Positions 45,558 through 54,388 of a stretch of DNA of 62,235 nt are shown here, in pieces (position 1 is the first letter of the stretch; the number at the start of each line of letters is the position of its first letter). Both the position numbers and the translations under genes were made by a program. The notes below the pieces were generated by a model. It searched no databases, was not told where the DNA came from, and saw only the letters and a list, made by a program, of their open reading frames with translations. This stretch comes from Salegentibacter salarius (lineage in GTDB: Bacteria; Bacteroidota; Bacteroidia; Flavobacteriales; Flavobacteriaceae), in assembly GCF_900168265.1 (NCBI RefSeq), contig NZ_FVZF01000023.1:1-62235 (forward strand). Reading direction: 5' to 3'.

Positions 45558-46922
45558 ATGCACACCATAGATATGGACCTGGTAGAAATGACGCTAGACG
45601 TTATGAAATATACCATAGACCGTATATCCAACATTACTCCCGAAATGGGAGCCCCAAAAAAGGAAGAAGAATTATTTAGAATTGTTGGCGAAACCGTAAC
45701 TCCGGAAGGGATTGGCGGAGAGAACGCCTTCCAGCTTTTTCGTGACGTTTTGGTTAAAGCAACGGTGCCCATAGATCACCCAAGACATTTGGCCTTTGTA
45801 CCCGCAGCCCCAACTAGGGCGGCTATTATGTTCGATTTGGTGACTTCGGCTTCCAGTATTCACGGTGCTTACTGGATGGAAGGTGCCGGCGGAATTTTTT
45901 GTGAAAACCAGGCGATGAAATGGTTGGTTTCGCTTACAGGATTGCCTGAAGGTGCTTTTGGCGTTTTTACCAGTGGAGGTACGGCGGCAAATCTTTCGGC
46001 TATGGTGGCAGCACGAGAGGCATGGCGTTCTAGAGATAGCCAGAACGTAGGGAAAAAAGCGTTGATGCTTACTTCTCACGGTGCACATAGCTCTATACAG
46101 GCCATGGCAAAGGTGATTGATGCCGATGTGGTAATGATAGATTGTGAAGAAGAAAATCTTACTGGTCGCGAACTACAGAATGCAATTAACGAACTGGAGG
46201 AAAAAGACCGAAATCGGCTTTTTGCAGTAGTTGCTACCGGTGGTACTACAAATGCGGGAATTATAGATCAATTAGATACAATTGCTGATGTTTGTGAAAA
46301 AGAAAAAGTTTGGTTTCACGTAGATTGTGCCTATGGCGGCGGAGCTTTAGCGGCACCATCGGTAAGACATTTATTTAATGGCGTGGAGCGAGCCGATAGT
46401 ATTACGATAGATCCGCATAAATGGTTATTTTCTCCTTACGATTGTGGAGCGGTTATATATAAAGACCTGGAACTTGCGAAAAATGCACATTCCCAAAAAG
46501 GTGCTTACCTGGAAATTTTTAAAGATGAAGGAGCCCAGGGTTTCAACCCGGCCGATTATCAAATTCAGTTAACAAGAAGGGTTAGAGGAATGCCGCTTTG
46601 GTTTTCTTTAGCGATGCATGGTACCAATAAATACCGGCAGGCCATCGAAACTGGAATTTCCCTGGCACAAATTGCGGCTAAAAAGATTGAAAAACGGGAA
46701 AATCTTGAACTGGTAAGACCCGCAAGTTTATCGGTTGTTTTATTCCGAAGGAAAGGTTGGACGCCGGTACAATATAAAGACTGGACTTATAAAAATCATC
46801 GTGATGGTTTTGCCCTTGTCACTCCAACCACCTGGAAAAAAGAAACGGTAGTAAGGTTTTGTTTTATCAATCCTGATACAACCGAAGAAGATATTGATAT
46901 GATTTTGGATACTATGGATTAG
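45558..46922 (+). CDS. PLP-dependent group II amino-acid decarboxylase
   Basis: A 454-residue enzyme of the aromatic-L-amino-acid/glutamate decarboxylase fold. It has GVFTSGGTAANLSAMVAAR (phosphate-binding), ATGGTTNAGIIDQLD, WFHVDCAYGGGALAAP with the Asp that binds the pyridine nitrogen, and the PLP Lys in TIDPHKWLFSPYDCGAV. The product could be an aromatic or other amine; specificity is not evident. It follows bshC by one base, so co-transcription is nearly certain although a functional link to bacillithiol is not obvious. The TTG at 45543 in the same frame overlaps bshC and is not needed. Confidence 0.9.
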   Translation: MHTIDMDLVEMTLDVMKYTIDRISNITPEMGAPKKEEELFRIVGETVTPEGIGGENAFQLFRDVLVKATVPIDHPRHLAFVPAAPTRAAIMFDLVTSASSIHGAYWMEGAGGIFCENQAMKWLVSLTGLPEGAFGVFTSGGTAANLSAMVAAREAWRSRDSQNVGKKALMLTSHGAHSSIQAMAKVIDADVVMIDCEEENLTGRELQNAINELEEKDRNRLFAVVATGGTTNAGIIDQLDTIADVCEKEKVWFHVDCAYGGGALAAPSVRHLFNGVERADSITIDPHKWLFSPYDCGAVIYKDLELAKNAHSQKGAYLEIFKDEGAQGFNPADYQIQLTRRVRGMPLWFSLAMHGTNKYRQAIETGISLAQIAAKKIEKRENLELVRPASLSVVLFRRKGWTPVQYKDWTYKNHRDGFALVTPTTWKKETVVRFCFINPDTTEEDIDMILDTMD

Positions 46923-46937
46923 AAATAGTTCTATTTT

Positions 46938-47040
46938 CGTCAAGCTGAACTCGTTTCAGCTTCTAATATGTGTAATTAATCGATAATGTTAGATCTCCGA
47001 ATAAATTTCGGAGCAGGCTCTGAAATGAATTCAGGATGAC
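46938..47040. repeat. Family A palindromic repeat, copy 4
   Basis: Starts CGTCAAGCTGAACTCG and ends TTCAGGATGAC. Its internal TCTCCGAATAAATTTCGGAG hairpin is shared with copy 2 (26694-26810). Confidence 0.8.
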
Positions 47041-47063
47041 AATTGTTTTAAATTCTTACTTCA

Positions 47064-47107
47064 ATCAATTTCATAATTTAACCGCATCGTAATAGATGCG
47101 GTTTTTT
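47064..47107 (+). terminator. Terminator of the bshC operon; copy 1 of a 44-bp duplication
   Basis: CCGCATC (47082-47088) and GATGCGG (47095-47101) form the stem, followed by six T. The whole 44-nt block (47064-47107) repeats at 47975-48018 with two mismatches, where it also encodes the last residues of the SIMPL protein. Confidence 0.85.
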
Positions 47108-47168
47108 ATTCTAATAGTTTGACTCTTTTTTTATATTTGGTTTATATTAAATTAATAATAAATATTAA

Positions 47169-47975
47169 ATGACTAAGAATAAAATATTATTTTTCATTTT
47201 TACTGGTTTTTTTTCAATTTCAAATAGCCAAGAAGTCGATATAGAGAAAATGGTGGAAAAGGAAATAGAGTTAGAAGAAAAAATCAATACGCTCCAGGAT
47301 TCCCTGAAGAAGGTAAAAAGTATGATTGCTTTTAATAATGCACAATTGAAAATAAATAATACCAAAATAGAATCAATTGCAATAGAAGTTAAGGAGGGAG
47401 GTAAGTTACGAGAAAAACCAAGGCCTTCTGGGGATATTTTAATGGCTTTTGAGGAACCTACAAAAGTAGATCTAATTGGGTATGAAGATAGGTATTATGA
47501 AATCTGTTTGGATAACAAAAAATGTGGTTATGTTAGCCATCTATGGATTGAGTCAAATTCGGAAATAAGGAAATTTGTAAACAAATATCAAGAATTGAAG
47601 AATTTGAAAATTGAAACTGCTAAATTAGAGGAAGCTAAAAGAATGGATAAATTGAGAGCTGAGCATCGTAAAAGGTGGGATAGTATTGAAAACGAGCAAG
47701 AAAAAAGAAAGTCAGAAAGGGAAAATGAGATTTTAGCGAAGAAGGAATTAGAAGAAAAGAGATTATTAAATAAATATGGTAAGAAGGTCTTCGATCAATT
47801 AAAAAGAGGTATGTACTGGATAGGAATGAATAAAGAGCAATTGACCTTCTCTTTAGGTTGGCCAGAGGATATTAATAGGAGTGTAGGAAGTTGGGGGACT
47901 AAGGAACAATTTGTTTACAGCACAGATTTATATATTTATCTTGAAAATGGCGTGGTTACTTCCTATCAAAACTAA
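47169..47975 (+). CDS. Exported protein: coiled coil, SH3-like and BamE-like segments
   Basis: A 268-residue protein with a Sec signal (FTGFFSISNSQE). Residues 20-60 are a coiled coil, 70-130 resemble a bacterial SH3 domain (KLREKPRPSGDIL, YYEICLDNKKCGYVSHLWI), 135-210 are a Lys/Glu-rich helix (RMDKLRAEHRKRWDSIENEQ) and 215-268 resemble the BamE/SmpA fold (KRGMYWIGMNKEQLTFSLGW, ENGVVTSYQN). No whole-protein family is recognised. It is more AT-rich than its neighbours and is bounded by a 44-bp direct repeat, which suggests acquisition. Its 3' end overlaps the SIMPL gene by 4 bp. Confidence 0.65.
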   Translation: MTKNKILFFIFTGFFSISNSQEVDIEKMVEKEIELEEKINTLQDSLKKVKSMIAFNNAQLKINNTKIESIAIEVKEGGKLREKPRPSGDILMAFEEPTKVDLIGYEDRYYEICLDNKKCGYVSHLWIESNSEIRKFVNKYQELKNLKIETAKLEEAKRMDKLRAEHRKRWDSIENEQEKRKSERENEILAKKELEEKRLLNKYGKKVFDQLKRGMYWIGMNKEQLTFSLGWPEDINRSVGSWGTKEQFVYSTDLYIYLENGVVTSYQN

Positions 47976-48697
47976 TCAATCTCATAATTTAACCGCATCG
48001 TGATAGATGCGGTTTTTTTCTTATCGCCGGTATTGTAAGCACCACTCCAGGAATAATCCTCTCCGCTATTTTGACCGGTGATCTGGAAAACGCCCATATT
48101 AGCATTTTTTAGTTCACCTAAACTTCCACCGCTATTCTCAGCAATTCGTTCTGCTCTTAATCGGGCATCTTCAGTAGCTTTAGAGATCATTTCAATTTTA
48201 AGATCGGCGAGTTTAGTGTAATAATATCTAGGTGGGGTAGAATTAAACTGTACACCTTTGTTAAGAAGTTCAGTAATTTCACGAGAAACTTCTTCTACAA
48301 GCTCCACATCTGCAGATTCAATTTTTACATTCTGGGTAAGTTGGTACCCCTGGAAGATGCTGCCTACATAATTTCCATTCTGGTATTGATTTTCACGCTG
48401 CTCTGATGTTTGCACCGAATTAAAAACAATATTATCTTCTTTAATTCCTTTTTCTATAAGGTAAGTTCTTACTGTTTCTTTATCAGAATTCAAGTTGTTG
48501 TATGCTTCTTCTAAATTAGGGCTCATTCGGCTAAAACTACCTTCCCAAACAATAAGGTCTGAGGTGAAATTTTCGCTCCCGGAACCGGTTACCGAAATAA
48601 CTCCATCGGGATTTGCCCTGCTCACATAAGATTCTCCAAGGAACCAGGCGGCAAGTACAATTGCGATGGCAAAAATTATAGCACTTAAATATTTCAT
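47972..48697 (-). CDS. SIMPL-domain (DUF541) protein
   Basis: A 241-residue exported protein: one N-terminal membrane segment or signal anchor (about 4-22), then the SIMPL domain with VISVTGSGSENFTSDLIVWEG, NIVFNSVQTSEQ and ATEDARLRAERIAENSGG, ending TMRLNYEID. SIMPL/DUF541 proteins are periplasmic beta-hairpin-rich proteins; some form rings, but the role is poorly defined. The last 12 codons lie within copy 2 of a 44-bp duplication, whose reverse strand acts as the terminator of the converging gene. Confidence 0.85.
   Translation of the reverse strand: MKYLSAIIFAIAIVLAAWFLGESYVSRANPDGVISVTGSGSENFTSDLIVWEGSFSRMSPNLEEAYNNLNSDKETVRTYLIEKGIKEDNIVFNSVQTSEQRENQYQNGNYVGSIFQGYQLTQNVKIESADVELVEEVSREITELLNKGVQFNSTPPRYYYTKLADLKIEMISKATEDARLRAERIAENSGGSLGELKNANMGVFQITGQNSGEDYSWSGAYNTGDKKKTASITMRLNYEID
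47975..48018 (+). terminator. Copy 2 of the 44-bp duplication: terminator inside the SIMPL coding sequence
   Basis: CCGCATC/GATGCGG stem plus seven T, 42 of 44 bases identical to 47064-47107. On the plus strand it terminates the exported-protein gene; on the minus strand it encodes residues near SIMTMRLNYEID and the stop of SIMPL. Confidence 0.8.
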
Positions 48698-48781
48698 TTT
48701 CTGAAAGTGAGGGTTTATAATAAAGATAGAAAATAAATCGGTTGGCTATTTTATTTTTGTCTCAAATTCTTACTTTTGCCT

Positions 48782-50314
48782 ATGCAAAAAAACGTACTCA
48801 TTTTAGACTTCGGCTCGCAGTACACGCAACTGATTGCAAGGCGTGTGAGAGAACTCAATATTTACTGCGAAATTGTTCCATTCAACAAAATTCCAGACGA
48901 TATTTCAAGCTTTAAAGCGGTGATCCTTTCGGGGAGTCCGTTTTCGGTTAGGGGAGAAGATGCTCCGCATCCCGATCTTTCTAAGATTCGTGGAAAACTG
49001 CCAATTTTAGCCGTTTGCTATGGAGCGCAGTATTTTGCTCATTTTCATGGCGGAAAAGTTGAAGCTTCGGAAACCAGGGAATATGGAAGAGCAAATCTTT
49101 CGTTAATAAAAGATGGCGAAACCTTGTTTGACGGGATTATGGAAAACTCACAGGTTTGGATGAGCCATAGTGATACCATAAAAGAATTGCCGGCTAATAG
49201 CGTGAGAATTGCCAGTACTACAGATGTTTTGAATGCAGCTTACCGAATTGAGGGCGAACAAACTTTTGGAATACAATTTCATCCAGAAGTTTATCACTCT
49301 ACCGACGGAAAGCAATTACTGGAAAACTTTTTAGTGAAAATTGCCGATGTAGCACAAACCTGGACACCGGGTAAATTTGTTGATCTAACGGTTTCAGAAT
49401 TAAAGGAGAAAATAGGAGACGATAAAGTAGTCTTAGGTTTAAGTGGTGGCGTAGATTCTAGTGTTGCTGCGGTTTTATTACATAAAGCTATCGGGAAAAA
49501 CCTGTATTGCATCTTTGTAAATAACGGTTTGCTTCGTAAAGGAGAATTTGAAAGTGTTTTAGACCAGTATAAAGATATGGGGCTAAACGTGAAGGGTGTT
49601 GATGCTTCGGCACGATTCCTGAATGCCCTTTCAGGAATAAGTGACCCCGAAGAAAAACGAAAAGCTATTGGAAATGCGTTTATTGAAGTTTTTGACGATG
49701 AAGCGCATAAAATAAAAGACGTAACCTGGCTGGCACAGGGAACTATCTATCCCGATGTTATCGAATCGGTTTCGGTAAACGGAGGCCCTTCTGCAACAAT
49801 AAAGTCGCACCATAATGTTGGTGGACTACCCGATTTTATGAAGTTGAAAATCGTTGAGCCGCTAAAAATGATCTTTAAAGATGAAGTGCGAAGAGTAGGT
49901 GCCGAAATGGGAATTGATAAGGATTTATTAGGTAGACATCCATTTCCGGGACCGGGACTCGCAATTAGAATTCTGGGAGATATTACCGCCGAAAAAGTTC
50001 GTATTTTGCAGGAAGTAGATCATATTTTTATCCAGGGATTAAGAGACTGGATGTTGTATGATAAAGTTTGGCAGGCAGGTGCTATATTGCTACCGGTAAG
50101 TTCTGTAGGAGTTATGGGAGATGAGCGAACTTATGAGAAAGTAGTAGCCTTAAGAGCCGTAGAATCTACCGATGGAATGACGGCAGATTGGGTGAATTTA
50201 CCTTACGAATTTTTGCAAAAAACCTCGAATACTATAATAAATCGGGTTAAAGGCGTTAATAGAGTAGTGTATGATATAAGCTCAAAACCACCGGCTACTA
50301 TAGAATGGGAATAA
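48782..50314 (+). CDS. guaA: GMP synthase (glutamine-hydrolysing)
   Basis: A 510-residue two-domain enzyme. The class I amidotransferase has the nucleophile in [15 protein letters not shown] and the His-Glu pair in [12 protein letters not shown]. The ATP pyrophosphatase has [16 protein letters not shown], and the dimerisation domain ends [19 protein letters not shown] then ATIEWE. It converts XMP to GMP. I chose ATG 48782; the TTG at 48776 lies in the -7 box TACTTTTG (48771-48778), so the mRNA is nearly leaderless. The next gene follows at 46 nt. Confidence 0.96.
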   Translation: MQKNVLILDFGSQYTQLIARRVRELNIYCEIVPFNKIPDDISSFKAVILSGSPFSVRGEDAPHPDLSKIRGKLPILAVCYGAQYFAHFHGGKVEASETREYGRANLSLIKDGETLFDGIMENSQVWMSHSDTIKELPANSVRIASTTDVLNAAYRIEGEQTFGIQFHPEVYHSTDGKQLLENFLVKIADVAQTWTPGKFVDLTVSELKEKIGDDKVVLGLSGGVDSSVAAVLLHKAIGKNLYCIFVNNGLLRKGEFESVLDQYKDMGLNVKGVDASARFLNALSGISDPEEKRKAIGNAFIEVFDDEAHKIKDVTWLAQGTIYPDVIESVSVNGGPSATIKSHHNVGGLPDFMKLKIVEPLKMIFKDEVRRVGAEMGIDKDLLGRHPFPGPGLAIRILGDITAEKVRILQEVDHIFIQGLRDWMLYDKVWQAGAILLPVSSVGVMGDERTYEKVVALRAVESTDGMTADWVNLPYEFLQKTSNTIINRVKGVNRVVYDISSKPPATIEWE

Positions 50315-50360
50315 AATTTGAGCTTAATTAAACTCTCTTTGAGAGATTAAACCAATAAAT

Positions 50361-52337
50361 ATGAAATACCTTTTAATAGTTTGTTTTTTATTTCAGCTGT
50401 CTACTCTTTCGGCATCAGCCCAGGAATTTAAATACCATACGGTAGAAGCGGGGGAAACTGTTTACAGCATCGCTAAATCCTACAATATTTCAGAAGAAGC
50501 GATCTATAAATACAATCCCGATGCTAAAGGCAATCTAGAGGTATCTTCAAAATTGGTGATCCCATTGAGTAAACAGAAAAAAGAAGTTTCGGCTGAAACT
50601 GAAGATATTCAGTTTATCACCCATACGGTAAAGCGAAAAGAAACTTTATATAGACTTTCCAAGGATTATAATGTTGAAATTGATGAAATTAAAAGGTTTA
50701 ATAAGCACCTTTATTCTGAAGAATTACAGCGAGGTGAAGAGATCTTAATTCCGCAGCGAAAAAAAGCTGCAGGGAATACCGAATTAGCTTCTTCCAGAGA
50801 GCTTGATATACCCAGAGCTGCCAATCAAGAAATATCAGAAACCCGTGAGCACGTAGTTTTACCAAAGGAAACCAAATACGGGATAGCTCGTAAATATGGA
50901 ATTACGGTAAAAGAACTTGAAGAACTAAACCCAAAGGTAGATGTTTTGAAACCCGGGGTAATGATACGTGTAGGTACCGATGTTTTAGATGAACCGGTAA
51001 TTCTAACCGATGAGGTTTTTGAATTTTATGAAGTAAAACCTAAGGAAACATTATTTGGTCTCTCCAGAAAATTTGATGTTTCACAGGATTCTTTAATGTC
51101 TTTAAACCCGGCTTTAGAAGACGGACTCAAAATAGGAATGGTTCTAAAAGTTCCTAATACCGATGATGGGGAGAACTTACCTGGAGACCTTGAAGACCTT
51201 GCCGGTGATGCTGAAAATGACAATGCTAATAAGAAATTAGATCTTTCAAGTAAATTAAGCAATTTCAATACAAAAGAGCTCGTAGTATTATTGCCTTATA
51301 ATCTAAACCAGATAGATCAGGATTCTATTTCAAGTTATAGAGAGGCCATTTTAGATGATCGCGTATTGCGAATTTCTTTAGATTTTTATAGCGGCGTAAA
51401 AATGGCGGTAGAAAAGGCGAAAAGCTTCGGGATTTCTACTCAATTAAAAACTTATGATACCCGCAGAAATGTTCAGGAAGTTACCAATATTATCAACTCT
51501 AACGATTTTAGTAGTGTAGATGCGGTTATTGGGCCTTTGTTGCAGAACACTACAGAAGCCGCGGCTGCAAGATTAGTTCAATATAATATTCCGGTGATAA
51601 GTCCGCTGTCTAACCGCGAAATGAGATCTTATCAAAATCTTTTTCAATCCCGTCCTACCGATGAGATCTTGAAAAATGCGATGTTTGATTACCTGCAGAA
51701 AAACGCAGTTGGTAAAAATGTAATTATTATTGCTGATGCTGCTAAAAATCAGGAAAAGAACGAACTCACTCAAATTTTGCCAAATTCCAGGGTGATATTT
51801 CCTTCAGAAGCTTACCTAAGTGCTGAAAAAATACAAGGAGTACTTTCTAAAACCCAGGAGAACTGGGTAATCCTGGAGTCTTCTAATATCGGTTTAATTA
51901 GTAGTACAACTTCAGCATTAAATCGTTTGGCAAGAGAGCATCAAATTAAATTATTCACTACCAATAGAAACAGTGGTTTTGAAGACGATGTGGTAGATAA
52001 TGAGCATTTAGGTCGACTTAATTTCCATTATCCTTCAGTAGATAAACAGTACGACGATATGATGACTGAAGAGTTTATTGAGGATTATAAAGAACAATTC
52101 AATATGATCCCTAATCAATATGTGGTTAGAGGTTACGATCTTACCTTAGATATTTTACTAAGATTGGCTTCGGCTGAAGATCTTTATGATTCGTTTGAAA
52201 AATATACCGGATTTACTGAATATCACGAGAATAAATTCCATTATACCTCAAAGCGAAATGGCGGATTTTATAATGATGCCGTGTATATTATGAGTTTAGA
52301 TGAAGAACTTAATTTAAAAGTCGCTAATGACCAGTAA
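50361..52337 (+). CDS. Four-LysM protein fused to a periplasmic-binding-like domain
   Basis: A 658-residue exported protein (signal ending LSASAQEF). Four LysM domains lie at about 24-68 (YHTVEAGETVYSIAKSYNI), 88-134 (THTVKRKETLYRLSKDYNV), 167-208 (EHVVLPKETKYGIARKYGI) and 225-268 (FYEVKPKETLFGLSRKFDV). After a linker with Asp/Asn residues, residues 310-658 resemble a type 1 periplasmic-binding fold (VVLLPYNLNQ, VDAVIGPLLQNTTEAAAARL, NIPVISPLSNREM). It probably anchors to peptidoglycan and binds a small ligand or a partner (LpoA-like regulators have the same fold); a role in wall synthesis is a guess. OsmC starts inside its last 11 bases. Confidence 0.85.
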   Translation: MKYLLIVCFLFQLSTLSASAQEFKYHTVEAGETVYSIAKSYNISEEAIYKYNPDAKGNLEVSSKLVIPLSKQKKEVSAETEDIQFITHTVKRKETLYRLSKDYNVEIDEIKRFNKHLYSEELQRGEEILIPQRKKAAGNTELASSRELDIPRAANQEISETREHVVLPKETKYGIARKYGITVKELEELNPKVDVLKPGVMIRVGTDVLDEPVILTDEVFEFYEVKPKETLFGLSRKFDVSQDSLMSLNPALEDGLKIGMVLKVPNTDDGENLPGDLEDLAGDAENDNANKKLDLSSKLSNFNTKELVVLLPYNLNQIDQDSISSYREAILDDRVLRISLDFYSGVKMAVEKAKSFGISTQLKTYDTRRNVQEVTNIINSNDFSSVDAVIGPLLQNTTEAAAARLVQYNIPVISPLSNREMRSYQNLFQSRPTDEILKNAMFDYLQKNAVGKNVIIIADAAKNQEKNELTQILPNSRVIFPSEAYLSAEKIQGVLSKTQENWVILESSNIGLISSTTSALNRLAREHQIKLFTTNRNSGFEDDVVDNEHLGRLNFHYPSVDKQYDDMMTEEFIEDYKEQFNMIPNQYVVRGYDLTLDILLRLASAEDLYDSFEKYTGFTEYHENKFHYTSKRNGGFYNDAVYIMSLDEELNLKVANDQ

Positions 52338-52728
52338 AGTTATTTATACCGGAAGTTTAAGAACCGAAGCCGAACATCTTAAAAGTGGTGCGAAAATAAT
52401 TACTGATGCGCCTACCGATAATCATGGCAAGGGCGAAGCATTTTCGCCAACCGATTCTGTAGCGACCGGTTTAGCTAGCTGTATGCTTACGGTTATGGGA
52501 ATTAAGGCTGAAGAACTTGAGGTAAACTTAAAAGGAACCACCGCCGAAGTGACTAAAACCATGGCGGCTAATCCCAGGCGAATTTCCAAGGTAGAAATTA
52601 TGATTAATTTTCCTGAAACTTATTCGGAAAAATCTCGTAAAATACTGGAAAATACAGCGCGAACCTGCCCTGTAATGCAAAGTCTTCATCCAAATATGGA
52701 AAAGCTTATTAGCTTTAAATATTCATGA
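52327..52728 (+). CDS. OsmC family peroxiredoxin-like protein
   Basis: A 133-residue protein with two conserved Cys of the OsmC/Ohr fold: the first in LASCMLTVMGI, the second in ARTCPVMQSLHPNM, and the Arg-type entry YTGSLRTEAEHLKSGAKI. It would reduce organic hydroperoxides; this branch is the YhfA-like one. It overlaps the LysM gene by 11 bp and the DUF922 gene by 4 bp (ATGA), so a three-gene transcript is likely. Confidence 0.88.
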   Translation: MTSKVIYTGSLRTEAEHLKSGAKIITDAPTDNHGKGEAFSPTDSVATGLASCMLTVMGIKAEELEVNLKGTTAEVTKTMAANPRRISKVEIMINFPETYSEKSRKILENTARTCPVMQSLHPNMEKLISFKYS

Positions 52729-53264
52729 GATTCTGGAGTGTCTTATTCATTTTTGTTTTAAGTCTTCCATTAGTGGCGCAAGACGTTGAAAAAATAACCT
52801 GGGATAAAACTCGGCTTTTAGAATGGGAAGATTTTAAGGCCAATCCTAAAAAACACCTTCCTTATAAAGCCAATACCAATTCCGGGCTTTCCTTTTCCTG
52901 GAATGCTACTGAAAGTAGCGACGGAACAACACTTACCTATGAAGTTGGTAGTAATTTTTACCCAAACCGCTCCTGGGTTAAGGAAATTGAAGAAGTAGAT
53001 TATTTACTTGCCCACGAGCAATTACATTTTGATATCACCGAGTTACACGCCAGGAAACTTAGAAAAGCTTTAAGCAATTACGAGCCCGGCCCGAAGATGA
53101 AAAAAGTATTGAATAATATTTATTCGGAAACCGAACAGCAGCGGCAGCATATGCAAAATCAGTTTGATAAAGATACCAACCACAGTATTAATAAAGAAGC
53201 CGAATATAAATGGCGCAAATTTGTTGAAAAGGAACTGAATAAACTAAGTGAATATTCCAGTTAA
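52725..53264 (+). CDS. DUF922-type secreted zinc-protease-like protein
   Basis: A 179-residue protein with Sec signal (VLSLPLVAQDV). It has the metal-binding HEQLHFD in YLLAHEQLHFDITELHARKL, a His-Glu-x-x-His zinc motif, preceded by KITWDKTRLLEWEDF, which is the DUF922 start. A helical C-terminal third (MQNQFDKDTNHSINKEAEY) follows. A peptidase role is inferred from the motif and unproven. It converges on the next gene with 4-bp overlap. Confidence 0.75.
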   Translation: MRFWSVLFIFVLSLPLVAQDVEKITWDKTRLLEWEDFKANPKKHLPYKANTNSGLSFSWNATESSDGTTLTYEVGSNFYPNRSWVKEIEEVDYLLAHEQLHFDITELHARKLRKALSNYEPGPKMKKVLNNIYSETEQQRQHMQNQFDKDTNHSINKEAEYKWRKFVEKELNKLSEYSS

Positions 53265-54205
53265 AGCGCTGAAACTTCTTTCTTAGCGGTTTCAAATTCT
53301 TCTATTATTTCCTTTACAATTTCAGCGGCAGGTTTGATCTCGTGGATTAATCCTGAGATTTGGCCAATTTCCAGCTCTCCTTCTTCTAAATCGCCTTCAA
53401 ACATTCCTTTTTTAGCCCTGGCGCGCCCAAGTAATTCAATAAGCTGCTCTTTTGAAGGATTTTCAGTATACAATTTCTGAACATCATCAAAGAATTTGTT
53501 TTTCAGAAGTCTTACTGGAGCGAGTTCTTTAAGAGTAAGTTTGGTATCACCCTCCTGGGCTTTCACCACCATCTCTTTAAAATTCTGGTGCGAAGAAGCT
53601 TCAGGGCTGGCAACAAAGCGGCTGCCAATCTGCACAGCATCTGCACCTAATACCATAGCAGCCAACATTCCGCGGCCTGTGGCTATACCACCTGCTGCAA
53701 TTAAAGGAATATCAATTTTTTCTTTTACCATTGGGATCAAGGTGAAGGTAGTAGTTTCATCTCTACCATTGTGACCGCCGGCTTCAAAACCTTCAGCAAC
53801 AACGGCATCTACACCGGCTTCCTGCGATTTTAAAGCGAATTTCACACCGCTAACCACGTGTACTACTTTAATACCGTGTTCCTGCAAATGTTTAGTCCAG
53901 GTTTTGGGATTTCCGGCTGAAGTAAAAACAATTTCTACTTTCTCCCTGATTATAATCTCCATGATCTTATCGATATCAGGATAGAGTAGGGGAACGTTTA
54001 CAGCAAATGGTTTATCGGTGGCTTTTTTACATTTTTCAATATGTTCTTTTAGAATTTCAGGATACATAGAACCCGCACCAATAATTCCGAGTCCGCCGGC
54101 ATTACTCACGGCGCTGGCGAGTTTCCAGCCGCTGGCCCAAACCATTCCGGCTTGAATTAAAGGATATTTAATATTAAAAAGCTGTGTGATCTTATTTTTG
54201 GGCAT
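53261..54205 (-). CDS. FMN-dependent oxidoreductase, nitronate monooxygenase / FabK-like
   Basis: A 314-residue TIM barrel. KYPLIQAGMVWASGWKLASA and GGLGIIGAGSM mark the 2-nitropropane dioxygenase/FabK family; AVVAEGFEAGGHNGRDETTT holds the flavin-interacting His, and GGIATGRGMLAAMVLGADAV the phosphate-binding loop. It may be a nitronate monooxygenase or an enoyl-ACP reductase-like enzyme; I cannot tell which. Converges with the DUF922 gene. Confidence 0.88.
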   Translation of the reverse strand: MPKNKITQLFNIKYPLIQAGMVWASGWKLASAVSNAGGLGIIGAGSMYPEILKEHIEKCKKATDKPFAVNVPLLYPDIDKIMEIIIREKVEIVFTSAGNPKTWTKHLQEHGIKVVHVVSGVKFALKSQEAGVDAVVAEGFEAGGHNGRDETTTFTLIPMVKEKIDIPLIAAGGIATGRGMLAAMVLGADAVQIGSRFVASPEASSHQNFKEMVVKAQEGDTKLTLKELAPVRLLKNKFFDDVQKLYTENPSKEQLIELLGRARAKKGMFEGDLEEGELEIGQISGLIHEIKPAAEIVKEIIEEFETAKKEVSAL

Positions 54206-54255
54206 TTGCTTAAATTTTCTTTATACTCCTAAATAGTTATATTCCAAAATTTGGA

Positions 54256-54337
54256 CGTCAGCCTGAACTTGATTCAGGGTCTAAGTCGAATGTATAGTAC
54301 TATTTATATTAGATGCTGAAACCAGTTCAGCAAGACG
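54256..54337. repeat. Family A palindromic repeat, copy 5
   Basis: Starts CGTCAGCCTGAACTTG and ends TTCAGCAAGACG. It separates the flavin oxidoreductase gene (upstream side) from mnmA (54389). Confidence 0.8.
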
Positions 54338-54388
54338 GTATGTTTATTTTATAAGTAAAAACGAACCTACATTAAATTTTCTCCGAAT

